A stretch of DNA of 64,000 nucleotides from Hemileia vastatrix (GCA_030280995.1 JASXTE010000002.1:16932683-16996682), one strand, 5' to 3'. Numbered from the stretch's first letter, positions 49,282 to 59,906 are shown. A program made the numbers and translations. The notes: a model not told the origin generated them from the sequence alone.

Positions 49282-49699
49282 ACATGGACTATGCATAAAA
49301 TTCCTATAAGTATAGGTAAGCTAAGCAGTTAGATAAACTGGTTTGATCAAGTACACCATATAAAAATTGATGTTTTAATGCCTTGGTTAATTTCGATCAA
49401 AATTAATATTAAGCCATGCATGTTGAATTTTATCTATGTCTGTGTAGTCCATGTGAAATGGCTTGTATTCAATATGCAGGGGTCTATATTAATTTCGATC
49501 GAAATTATGAGGTTCATTGCCTCATAAATTTGATGGTTTCTGTCAGTGTTTCATGCATGGTGCCATCTGATACTTGTTGATTCCTATCAAAATTAATTTC
49601 AACACCAATATATTGAATACAAACCATGGCACTTACAGTACTTGGTCATAGCTAAAATTCAATATGCTAGTCTCAAAATTAATTTCGATAGAAATTAAT
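47763..49699. repeat. array of about 20 palindromic boxes, consensus TTAATTTCGATCGAAATTAA
   Basis: Boxes start near 47763, 47866, 47951, 48053, 48139, 48242, 48373, 48460, 48561, 48693, 48778, 48881, 48967, 49068, 49153, 49256, 49386, 49488, 49577 and 49678. Each is a perfect or near-perfect palindrome, and the best copies match the 20-bp consensus exactly. Spacing tends to alternate between about 85 and 103 bp. Intervening sequences are related modules in alternating orientation, with words such as AGTGTAAGTGGCATAG and its complement. The regularity suggests binding sites for a dimeric protein, possibly the transposase or an accessory factor. Confidence 0.88.
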
Positions 49700-50732
49700 C
49701 AGGATCCATGAAGTTTATCAATAGTGTATGAGTTAAGTTTCAAGTCATATGTTTCATCATTTTCTTGCACCCATTTCTAGGTTATCTCAACAATTTTTTT
49801 CAAGTTTTATTATATTAATCAAAACTGTGGTAAGTTGTGAAAAATTAGCTAATCCAAATCTCAAATTGAATATTAATATTTTAATAATTTTGAATGTTGC
49901 TTAAGGTATTTCATTGGGTGATTCATAATAATATTTTATCAACTTAGTAGTCCTATAACTTTTGAAAAGTAACAATTTTGGTATAGTTAGGGACAACAAT
50001 GCAATATCTTGTGCAGACTAAGATATATTGCAAAATAAAACTATTCAATTTTTTTTTCCCTTAGTTGTATCCAAGTTTATCAAAGGTTTGGTCACGGTGC
50101 CCACACCCTAGCCTGACACTCCTCCTGTCACTTAAAAAACAAATTCTTATCTTAAATTCTAATGTTACCAATTTTATATTTATAATTCATTTCTTGTTTG
50201 ATGAGGCATATCAGTATATATGTGAATCTCGCATTGTCATCTGAAATTAAATTTAACAAATATTCATAAAGGATTATCCTTTTTTTTCATATAATATACT
50301 AATTAAGTGTATCTCCATTGTTTAGGAGTAAATTCTAATTTAAAAAATTTTGTATTTACCCGTGGCAATTTGAATATGGGATATAAATTTGTTATTATTT
50401 GTTTTTCACACTAAAAGTCCCCAAAGAATTACTAGTATTTTCTGTTAGCTACATCAAATTTCGCTTCAATATAAACAGATTGTGATTTAGCATGTTACTC
50501 AGTTTACCCCACTATGAATAATACATGTTAAAAAAAGCTCAAATAATATAAAATCCCCCTCTTTATGTTTTCTGTTTCTTTCATCCTCACTTTAATTTTA
50601 ATCTTATTCAATTTTTTATCCTATTAAAATATCAACTTCAATTTTCTAGAATAGAGTTTCTTATAATTATTCATCATATTACATCATAATTTTTTGATAT
50701 CGAATACTTTTTTTTAATATTCATTAATCAAT
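49700..50732. other. AT-rich intergenic region before gene C
   Basis: No gene supported. AGCCTGACACTCCTCCTGTC near 50120 faintly resembles the LTR end plus polypurine tract of a minus-strand gypsy element, but no further retroelement similarity was found around it. Confidence 0.4.
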
Positions 50733-53163
50733 ATGTCTAGTATACAAAATCCTACACCTCCACTTTGTATGTATATCATGTTCCTCTCTCTTAATTTATA
50801 TATTTCACTTATGTTCTATATCTTTTTTTTTTCAAAAATTTGATTTTCCAGCACCCAAATGTGTTTCATCCCACTCTCTGATTGATACTCGCTTTGAAGC
50901 TTTTGAGCTTGCACCATGTCTGCCACATGGCATGGCACCTAACCCTCCTGTACTTAGCAATGAGAGGCAGGAAATAACGAGAGTTCAGTATCGCAATTTA
51001 CTTGAATTGGCTAGAGATAAAACAGAAGAGCTTGTCAAGATCCTTAACAATAATCCTTCTTCTTCATATTTATCTAACCCTTGTAATGAATTACTCCAAT
51101 ATGTGAAAAGCCTTGAAAAATGTATGTTCATCACCTTTTTTGTCTCCTTTTAAATTAGTAGATAAGATTATTAATATTTTTTTTTCTTCATATATATTTG
51201 TAGCTTATGAGGAGGGTATGATTCCTCCTGATGAAGTCATTGTCATTAAGGATGATGATGAGACAGATGAACCATCAGCTTCAACTCATGCTTCAACTTC
51301 TAAGGAAAATCTTGAAACACCTGTTATCCGCTCCAAGAAAAAGAGATTATCCCAAGGCTCCTCTTTTGTTCGACGTATTAAACCGGCTTCTGCTAATGAA
51401 TTTTCTGATGTATCAAATAATAAATCTCAAAAAAAAAGCAAAGGTTTTGATAATGAGTATATTCTTGTTTCCTTTTTTTTTTATTGTTATTCTTTTATCT
51501 TTAAAATTCAATCATATATCTCTTTTATTGCTTACATATTGTACTTTTTATTTTCTTTTGATATTTTGTACCAGAAACTCACCTGCTGTAGATTGTTCCA
51601 TCCATAAACGCCCTCTCCCTGATGAAGATGATGAAAAGAGCAATGAAAATAGCGATGATCAACTATCAGAATATGAAGCTATGCTTGTTCATCAAAAAAA
51701 GCAAAGTTTAAAATCTTCTTCAAGACATGTTGATATGTTTGATAAAGATGATGATTCAAACAGCTCATCACCGAATTCCTTCATTTCTAAGAAGCAATAC
51801 CCATCACCTCCTAAATTACCTACTTTGACCTCTTTGAAAGCTTCTCTACCAATGAAATCAACTCCAATCAAGATATCGAAAAAACCTCTAACTTATTCAC
51901 CCTCAGTTCTAAAAGAATCTGATTTGCAGGAGGAATTCTGTAAAATTCATAATTTTTATAAAGGTAGAATCAGCACGGCAAAGGTCCTAAGGTCGTGGTT
52001 GGAAATTGTTACTCTCCTCAAATTACGCTCTTCTACTTATTCCCAAGAACCCATGTCAAATATTCCAATGTTTACTTTTCATTGGGAAAAATCTTGTGGA
52101 GAAGATTGGCTTTCAAAACTTACTGAGTTATGTAAGTTACCATAATTTTTAGTCTTGACTTTTGTTCTTTTACTTATTTTTTTTTTCCTTTTGTAGCAAA
52201 TATTTTTTTAGAGATTGATAGCTCACAGCTATGGGTACTCGATAATATTGATTTCAAAAAAATGGAAGATTTATGTGATCCTGATGGTTTAAATACTGAA
52301 ATTCTTTCCTCAACAAAGAAAACGGATCACCCTGAATCCAATCTTATCCGAATGCTCATGAGATTAATGATCCCAAGTGACCACTGCCGTTCTTCATGGG
52401 TATCTCTTATATCATCTTCACTTTATCTGACCGCACATGAATTCAGCCAGCTTCCATCACATCAAAACATTAACTCAGATTGTCCAATTGAACGTGGTCT
52501 TCAGCTTCTAGCTCACCTTTCAAATCTGAAGAGTCCGATTTCTGATGGCTTAGAAGTTGGTCCCACTGCACTTCAAACCCGTGATATATCAATGTCAACT
52601 CTTCTTCAAATCAGCAATATTATCATTGATATAATTATGTCAATTATCATTCTTAAATCAAAATATTGTGCTGCAACAATATCAAGTGGCAAGACTAGTG
52701 AAGCTCAACAATCAAGTGAGAAAAACGAAAATACTGAACTGACTATAAGGAGAGAGAAACAAAAGGCTGCACTAAACAAAATAAATTCTGAATACTCCCA
52801 CCACCGATATCAATCTTTCACATTCTATATAATTGATGGTGTCCGTGGTTTATTTCTGAGCTCTCAAGATCATAGATTGGCTTCAGCAGCTGATTGCTTG
52901 GAGGTAATATCAGAAGTTAAGTTTCTTAATTTACATGAAAAAAAAATCATTTGATGGAAGAAATAATTTGGAAAAATTTAAATAACTATATTTTAACATT
53001 AATAAAACCTTTTATAGGCAAGTGTGATCCATTTCCTTTAAAATTTGATACCCCAAGTCCTCCGGGAATTGCTAGGGCTATTTCTGCAGATTTTCTTAAT
53101 CACTGGAGCTCCATTCAGCCAGTATCACCTTTTTTTGCTAAACATAGCCTTTCAATAAATTAA
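50733..53163 (+). CDS. unknown protein C (six exons, about 653 aa)
   Basis: Exons: 50733-50766, 50852-51121, 51204-51456, 51575-52131, 52197-52903 and 53023-53163, all bordered by GT-AG. The sum is 1,962 nt. The last acceptor is uncertain: the alternative at 53018 would end the protein within eight codons. The N-terminal part has SHSLIDTRFEAFELAPCLPH and a probable coiled coil (RVQYRNLLELARDKTEELVK). A disordered Asp/Ser/Lys-rich middle follows, then a folded C-terminal half with HWEKSCGEDWLSKL, MLMRLMIPSDHCRSSWVSL, hydrophobic helices (IIIDIIMSIIIL) and a final TPSPPGIARAISADFLNHW. I recognise no family. Being intact inside the block suggests it is a fifth component of the element. Confidence 0.65.
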
Positions 53164-53962
53164 TATTCCAACATGTAAATAGATAAAGTTCTTTCTATAT
53201 GATATATCTTGTATAATTCAAGTTATTTTCCTTCAAATACGTCAAAAATGTGACCATCTTTTAAATTTATTAAGTAACCTTTGACATGATTTTCTAAATT
53301 AATTATTAAAAAAAATTATTGTAAGTCCAGCAATAACAAAGATTTTAAAATCTACTTATATGATTTCAAATACTTGTATTAAATTCTTAAATATTTTATT
53401 GTTTATATAAAAATATGATAACTGCTCTAGTTTTGTTACTTTACCTTTAATATTATATAATCTATTATTTATTACAAATATTTTCGTTGATTGTAACATT
53501 TTTAATCAGAAGTAGAACAATTTAAATAATTAAATGAGTACATTCTTAAAAAAATACAATTTAATCTATCATTGATTCAAAATTCTTTCTTCAACTCTTT
53601 ATTATTACCTTTTTTATTAATAAGCCTGTTTGACCTAAAATACTATACAGTTAATTTGGTAGCATTAAAAGCACATTTTTATGGCTAATATATTTCAAAT
53701 TCTTTATTATAGTTTTTTTTATTTTAGAACCTTTGCTACCAATTTAATAAAAATGACATTTAAAGATTTCACAACTTATATATTTCCTCAAAAGTAAATC
53801 AAATTTTCTTATAATATTATGAAAAAAAATTATTTTATTTCACAAATAAAAGAAATAGATAATACTATAATTATCAAAACTGAAAATGTTACAGCTACTC
53901 CCAGTATTTATCATGTTTAAATTTGCATTAAGTTGTGTATATATAATATAAATTTTTAATAT
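53164..53962. other. AT-rich region between convergent gene C and dioxygenase
   Basis: It holds the 3' flanks of two convergent genes. No coding frame or repeat was recognised. Confidence 0.5.
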
Positions 53963-55095
53963 TTATATATCTAGATTTTTTAGATTTGTCTTAACATTAG
54001 ATAAATAATACTTTGCTGATTCTATTTCTTCCTCTATTAAGTCATCTCTTTTCAAAAAAACTCTCAAAGCACTAATCAAATATTCTAACCTAAATTTTTC
54101 TGTTTTAATTTCTAAGTATTCTGAAATATCAATATCAAAAACATTAAGCTTTTCTATAGCATGAAAAAGTCTAGTGCTGATTTGAATAGAAGAACCTATC
54201 CTAGTGAAGCCAGGAATTTCATGACATCTTGAGGTAAAATGCCTTAGTTGATTGGCAGGCCATAATGTCACTGTTATTCCATTAGTTGCTTCAAAGTTGA
54301 TTTTACTTCGAATTTCGGGAAACATAAGTTCTCCACCTATTTGTCGTGGTTGGGTCTTATCATACTTCATATGAATGGTGTTTTTTTCTGTATCTTTAGG
54401 AAAAAATATTCCTAAAGTATACTCACTTGCATCCTTATCGAGATGAACCTCATTAGAGAACCCATTACCATTCCCTCCAGATGTCCAAGTTAAATTACTA
54501 GCAAACGGTACACCGTCTTCTTCACTAGAAACTTTTGAAAATCCAGGAATACCAAGTTTTGCGCAAAGATTAGTTGCCTCATTGTACTTTACATATGATA
54601 TTTTTTTAAAAAAATATTCAAAGTACATTGCAATCCTCTTCATTCGTTTTTTATATTCATCCGTTTTTACAATATCATCAGTGTATTCATCTGCAAGGAA
54701 AAGCATTCAAAAATTCAGTATTTAAATTAAAAAAAGTGATACTTACGAATATGTAAAGATTTCTTTCTATCTAAAATAAAGCCACCACCAAACATTTTTC
54801 CAAAACCACCAGCTCTTTGATGATAACCATTATTTTTAATTTCATGTTCGCAGTAAGAAAGATCCTTAATGCATCGCACCGTAGCTTCTAACATATCTAG
54901 TTCTTTGAGCTCATGAATTTCAAAAGTCTGCACAAGAACATTAGGTATTAAGACACCTTTTGGTTTATAAATACTACATCCAGGAAAAAAATTGTAATAA
55001 TTATTGCAATCTGTCATATTATTTGCATAAGATCGTGCATAGAAATGTGGCTTCTTCCCGTTTGTATCCATTCCAAGAGCGTTTACAAGTTTCAT
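53963..55095 (-). CDS. TET/JBP-type 2-oxoglutarate/Fe(II) dioxygenase (at least two exons, 358 aa or longer)
   Basis: Exon 55095-54747, then a 56-bp GT-AG intron, then 54690-53963; the total of 1,077 nt is in frame. The double-stranded beta-helix core is clear. NGFSNEVHLDKDASEYTLGIF supplies the iron-binding H199-x-D201. GGELMFPEIRSKINFEATNGITVTLWPANQLRH supplies the distal H267. R280 in FTRIGSSIQIS would bind the 2-oxoglutarate carboxylate. This layout matches the TET/JBP-like oxygenases expanded in basidiomycetes, relatives of enzymes that oxidise 5-methylcytosine or thymine in DNA. Coding similarity continues upstream of the chosen Met (KRPGKNSNNRWAKDIATG) to about 55150. There a run of 11 A separates it from an ATG at 55171-55173 in another frame, so the true N-terminus is longer or frameshifted. 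Substrate is inferred, not shown. Confidence 0.85.
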
Positions 55096-55173
55096 TCCAG
55101 TAGCAATGTCTTTCGCCCACCTATTGTTAGAGTTCTTCCCTGGCCGTTTTTTTTTTTCAAATCGTTACTCATT
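55096..55173 (-). pseudogene. 5' extension of the dioxygenase gene, out of frame at an 11-A run
   Basis: On the minus strand, ATG AGT AAC GAT TTG precedes 11 adenines and then a frame reading KRPGKNSNNRWAKDIATG, which joins the main gene without a stop. The ATG is one frame off; a run of 12 A would connect them. This may be a sequencing or assembly homopolymer error, a real frameshift, or an unrecognised splice. Upstream of the ATG a TTCTCTTAG could be an acceptor. Confidence 0.45.
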
Positions 55174-55421
55174 GATGGTTCAATCCTAAGAGAATTCAAT
55201 TTTGATTTAAAATAGAAAAAAATCAAAAATTAGAAAATAGTAACATAATTTCAATTATCAGTCAATGATACCTTTAACTTTATCATATCTTCAATATTAG
55301 AAATACAAAAGTTAGCATATCTACATATTAGTAAATTTATATACTTTTTCTTTATTTCAAATATTAAGAAAGCGTTTCAAAGGTATACTTTATTAAATTA
55401 TACATATAAAGAGTATAGCTT

Positions 55422-55765
55422 TATCCTGTATGCATTCAGCAAGTACGAGATTTGGCTCTACACTTAATATTAATAATATAATGAAAGTATAACTCCAATA
55501 CACTAGTAATATTAAAAAATTTACGGAATTATGATATCCACATATATAAAATGAAAAATCTTGCTCTGATCAATATATTGACTTAGAAAGTTATACTTCA
55601 ATAAATTATTAATTTTTAAATTGTAGCATTGTCCTGTATGCTTTCAGCAAGTACGAGACTTTGAAACAACTTAAAAATCAATAAATTAAAGGTAAAGTAC
55701 AAACAATCTAATTATTATTATGAAAAGCAAAACATTATCCTGTATGCTTTCAGCAAGTACGAGAT
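55422..55765. repeat. three 30-bp direct repeats upstream of the dioxygenase gene
   Basis: Copies lie at 55422-55451, 55630-55659 and 55736-55765. All read T-TCCTGTATGC-TTCAGCAAGTACGAGA, with one or two substitutions. Spacings are 208 and 106 bp. Flanking sequence is partly shared (TTAATATTAATAATATAATG after the first, a variant after the third). They lie in the promoter or in a 5' intron of the dioxygenase gene. Confidence 0.88.
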
Positions 55766-55851
55766 GATGTTTTACTTTTCATATTAATAATATAATGGTT
55801 GAGAAAGTATTAAAGAAATATAGAAAAATGATAAGCAAAACATGAACTTAC

Positions 55852-55921
55852 ATGTCTATAAAATCTTCTTCCATTTGTAGCTGATTGATCAAAATTAATT
55901 ATAAAGTTTATTTTATAATCA
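55852..55921 (-). other. possible upstream coding exon of the dioxygenase gene
   Basis: On the minus strand an acceptor-like TTTAAAACAG is followed by an open segment (DYKINFIINFDQSATNGRRF) ending at a donor GTAAGT. A matching upstream donor GTAAGC near 56180 would join in frame (LTLSDYRDYKI). No start codon was found for the upstream piece, and the join to the main gene is unresolved. Confidence 0.35.
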
Positions 55922-55931
55922 CTGTTTTAAA

Positions 55932-56918
55932 AAATAAATGGTTAGATAAATAAATTGAACATTTTTGATAAGGAATAAAGAAAAGTAAATTGACAAACAA
56001 ATAAAAAAACTTTAAGTTAACTGAAAAAGAATTTTTTTATAATGAATCGAAAGGGTACAGTAAAAGATACCATAAAAATAAATTCAGAATTAGAATCATT
56101 AGATTAACTTGTCAAAAGTGTAAAAAAGTGTAACAAACCAAAATGATATGAAATGCAATAGCAAGAAAAATTTGCTTACCGGTAATCAGATAAGGTCAAG
56201 AAAATAGTACCAATAATTCAAAATGATAAAGCAAAAATATGATTGATAATTTTTGAAAAAGGTAAGTGAGAAAGAGAAAGGAAAAATAAATTGGGTGGCA
56301 AACAGATGTATATATCATGAATTTTCACTGATCACATTTTCAAAAAAATGCAGCTCTCCAAGTCATATGATAAACTTCATCTAAATTCCAAGAATGATGT
56401 TGCCAAGGCACTTTACACAGCATGATCATTTTTTCCTATGCATATACTAATTCCAGCTAGAATTTACTTGGCTGCATGTTGTACAGATGCACATTTGTGG
56501 AACACTGAATTTCACATCTAAAAAAAATTGACGCCACATAATTCTAGCTACCATGTTTCACGTAGCTAAAAAACATACACTCATCACATTTAAATTTACA
56601 TTGCGCCAAAATTAATTCATTTTTGAATTTTTTTAAAGGAAACTATAATGTGCACCACCTATTTCTAAAATATGAACCTCCGCACCATATTAAATTGGGA
56701 GACTTTTAATTATGCAATTTTTTTGCCGTGACCTTTCTCCTGATCTTACTTGGTTCAAAATATTGAAACATGGCCAATGTTGATGAAAGAAACATTTGAT
56801 TTTGTTTCTATGTGTAACAATGGAAGGCTGTTTCTTACTGGCGAAAGAGTGTTGTATATTTTATTTGAACAAATTTTTATTTTTTTATGTATTTTATTTA
56901 AAAAATTTACTTTTTATT
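55932..56918. other. AT-rich flank of the dioxygenase gene, mostly featureless
   Basis: Apart from the candidate splice donor near 56180, I see no gene. A 75-codon frame at 56750-56977 runs into the hairpin cluster and is not supported. Confidence 0.45.
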
Positions 56919-57752
56919 GCAGCCAGATTTATACTGGCTGCTTTTTAGAAACCTTAATTTATGACCCAAGCCTTTGAAATTGGCTTGGGTCCCTTACATT
57001 GCAATTTAGTACTTCCAGCCAGGTTTCCCCTGGCTGGAAGTGTGTCTTTCAAGCAATCGAAGTCGCTAAAAGCGACTTCGATTGCTTGCTGTAATGTTTG
57101 CCACCCTCCCAGCTAATTTACTAGGCTGGGAGGTGGCCAAAGCAGTGTGCAACGCGCGTTGCACAATCGCTACCATATTTCATGCAGCTGATATCAAGTC
57201 AGCTGCATGAGATATGCGCAGCATGTGCAATGCGCGCTGCATGCAGCAGAAACGCGCGTTGCATGCAGCAGCAATGCAGGCTGCATGTGCTGCATGCAGT
57301 GCATTGCACAGCCAGAAAAAAACTGGCTGTGCAATGCACTGCATGCAGCACATGCAGCCTGCATTGCTGCTGCATGCAACGCGCATTTCTGCTGCATGCA
57401 ATGCGCATTACTTGCAGCAGCAATGCGTGTTGCATGTGCTGCATGCAGTGCATTGCACAGCCAGTTTTTTTCTGGCTGTGCAATGCACACAGAGAAACCA
57501 AAGTCCCTGCAAGGGACTTTGGTCTCTAAAATGGAAGCGACTTTCCCTACCAGGTGCAATCTGGTGGGAAAGTGAGAGAAACGTTAGACCGAAGTTGTTT
57601 GAAAGCAACTTCGGTCTTAAAAACATTAAAAATCATAAAAAAAAAAATGAGAAATGTAGAAAAAAAAAAAAATTAAAAATTAAAATGTGAGTAAAAGAAA
57701 AAAAATAAGTTCTAGTGATACCAAAAATCCAAGCCAATTTCATTTGGCTTGG
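56919..57752. repeat. cluster of about twelve consecutive perfect or near-perfect hairpins
   Basis: Stems read in order: GCAGCCAG (56919, 8 bp), GACCCAAGCC (56963, 10 bp), ACTTCCAGCCAGG (57011, 13 bp), CAAGCAATCGAAGTCGCT (57050, 18 bp with AAA loop), CTCCCAGC with GCCAC flanks (57100), GTGCAACGC (57147, 18-bp palindrome), TCATGCAGCTGA (57180, 12 bp), and a long stem of about 60-100 bp centred on AAAAAAA (about 57220-57425). Then come GTGCATTGCACAGCCAG (17 bp, TTTTTTT loop), ACCAAAGTCCCT (12 bp), ACTTTCCC-ACCAG, AGACCGAAGTTG (12 bp) and CCAAGCCAA (57729, 9 bp). The GC-rich composition stands out from the AT-rich surroundings. Each stem has a different sequence. Confidence 0.93.
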
Positions 57753-59906
57753 TTATTTAATAATTAATTTTTAATACATTAAATTTAAAATTCAAACACC
57801 ATAAAATATATGAATTTTTTTTATATGAATATTATAAATTTAATCTACCTCTTTCTCATAATTATATTTATAATTTTGTTTTTTTAATTTTTGACATTTA
57901 AGTTTATTTTTTGGAAATACAAAATTAAATTTTCAGCTAAATTTTTTAGTAAGGTAAAATAAATTATAAATTTGACATTTTGTAATTGAATAATGAAAAA
58001 AATTTTAAATTTATTTAAAAAATAATTTTGTTAGAAGAATACAAATATTTTAAGGGTAGAAATATGGTGCAAATTGTAAGTAAAAAAAATTATATTTTTT
58101 TTTGTGAGGGGTTATTTCTATTTTTAAAAATATTTTTCAAAAACATTCATTAAATACTGAATTAAATTACTTTGAAACTCAAATTTTTTGTAAAATAATT
58201 AAAAATGAAATAATAATATTGTTGTATTTGATATAAAATTTGAATTGGTAATATTAATGTCTCTTTAAGTAAATTTGAAAATCATTTAAAAAGACCATGT
58301 TGATAAGTACTTCATTTTTGATATACAATGGTTATATATATATCTTATATATATTTCTTGAGTGTTATTTTTATATACATTCAATAAAATTTGTAATATA
58401 AAATGCCATTTAATAATTAATTAATGTTCAACTTAGTTATAACAACTTCATATTTAATACCAGCCACTAGTATTTACTTTTTAATTTAAAACTCCAATAT
58501 AATATGAGAGTATCCTTATTTTGTCTGTATGTAATGAACAACAATAACAGACCATAAATGAGTGGGTAGTTAATTACAATAAATAGTTGAAGAATAACCT
58601 ATAAGAAATGATAAGTTTATCAAAAAGAGTACATTAAAAAAATATACTTTTGAATTTTTTTTGATATAATTTGGGTAGTTAAATGAAAATTTAAATTATC
58701 AGACATCAAAATGGATAAAATCTAAAAGTAGTGTTTATATAATAAGCCTCATAAAAAAAAAGGATAAAAAATCTACTATGTAACTAAATTATTAAATATT
58801 AAGGTATTATTAAAATTATTGAAAAACTTATTTTACAGTTATAATGAAATCTAAATGTGAAAATAATGGTGGGATAATAGTAAGACTATGTGGAAACACT
58901 TTAATTTATACATACTTTCAACTATGTTCAGATAAAAAAATTGTTAAAATTGTATAATAACATCTAGTTAATAGTGATGCAATTTTATTTAGATCAAGAA
59001 TAAATTTTTCTGAGGAAAAACTAATTAAATTGAGATATGGCCATCTCCTTTCAAGAGATAGAATAATAATAAAAATTTAAAAAATTATAATAAGTATTCT
59101 TAATCACCATTTTTGAAAAGTCTCTAGTAAAATTCATTATAATATATCATTCATTGATTACATTATATGGAGTTTCATCTTGAAGTAGTGATGTGCAGCT
59201 TTGAACTTATGTTATGAAAAACAAAAAAGTTAAAAAATATATAGTTATACTAATGAAAAAGCCAAAAATAAAAATACTATTATAAATTAAAAAAATAAAA
59301 CTACATAAATTTTATTCTGCTCTAATGATGGAAGGGTACTATGTATGAATTTCCACATGTTAAATCCAAACCTGCTTTAAGGCTAGTTTACAGGTAGAGC
59401 TATTAAGTTTCCTTAAATTCTAAAAATAACTTATGCATTTTACTAATTATTTTTTTCTTGTTTCTTTCCAAAGTTGTTAGAGTTGCTTAATTAATACTGT
59501 TATCTTGATTGTAAGATATATAATTTTTTTTGAATACATGATTTATTGTTTCAAAAATTATATTATAAATTTAAATCATTTATTTCATTTTCTAAAGCTT
59601 CATTGTCAAAGACACAACTCCATTTTCTATTACTTAACAAATATATAAAATGTGATAGTAAAATTTAAGGAATTTTCTTTTTTAGAGGGTCAAACTATAT
59701 TGTGAAGATTTTTATCTAGAAATTCTTGTACTCTAAAACCAAATAATTTTCTCCCTTAAGTAAGCCATTTTAAAAATATGAGAATATAAACAAGAATATT
59801 AACTTATCTTATTTTTATTTTCTTTACTGAAAGTTTTAGTTCAATCCCTTTTTTTATATGACATTAGTATAAAAACATGGTTAAATGCTACTATATAACT
59901 AATTTT

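Larger units (their letters stand above)
36561..57752. mobile_element. candidate composite DNA transposon with SNF2, tnp2-like transposase and TET/JBP genes
   Basis: Seen: similarity to element 2 stops at 36560 and is replaced by CACCACAGAAAATTTG followed by a perfect 22-bp palindrome. Six multi-exon genes follow, all open after splicing: SNF2, A, transposase, B, C and the dioxygenase. A roughly 1.5-kb palindromic array lies inside and a cluster of perfect hairpins lies at 56.9-57.75 kb. The rest of element 2 does not reappear in the window, so the right end is unknown and may lie further right. Inference: the block is one mobile unit or a cluster assembled around a transposon. The right coordinate given is the last hairpin, not a proven terminus. 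No terminal inverted repeat pair was found by eye. Confidence 0.5.

Noticed and set aside
47763..49699. CRISPR-like appearance: short palindromic repeats at regular spacing
   Set aside because: Boxes vary, spacers are related to one another and inverted about a centre, no cas genes are present and the genome is eukaryotic.
50060..50160. LTR end plus polypurine tract of another gypsy element (AGCCTGACACTCC)
   Set aside because: Only about 12 bp resemble the family end, with no matching LTR body or coding sequence nearby.
56750..56977. 75-codon frame with a hydrophobic segment
   Set aside because: It runs into the first hairpin, has no homologous features or splice signals, and is likely a chance frame in AT-rich DNA.
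57180..57690. Six overlapping Cys/Met/His/Ala-rich frames of 70-160 codons
   Set aside because: They arise on both strands from the GCATGCAGCA-rich hairpins. Open frames in several phases at once indicate composition, not coding.
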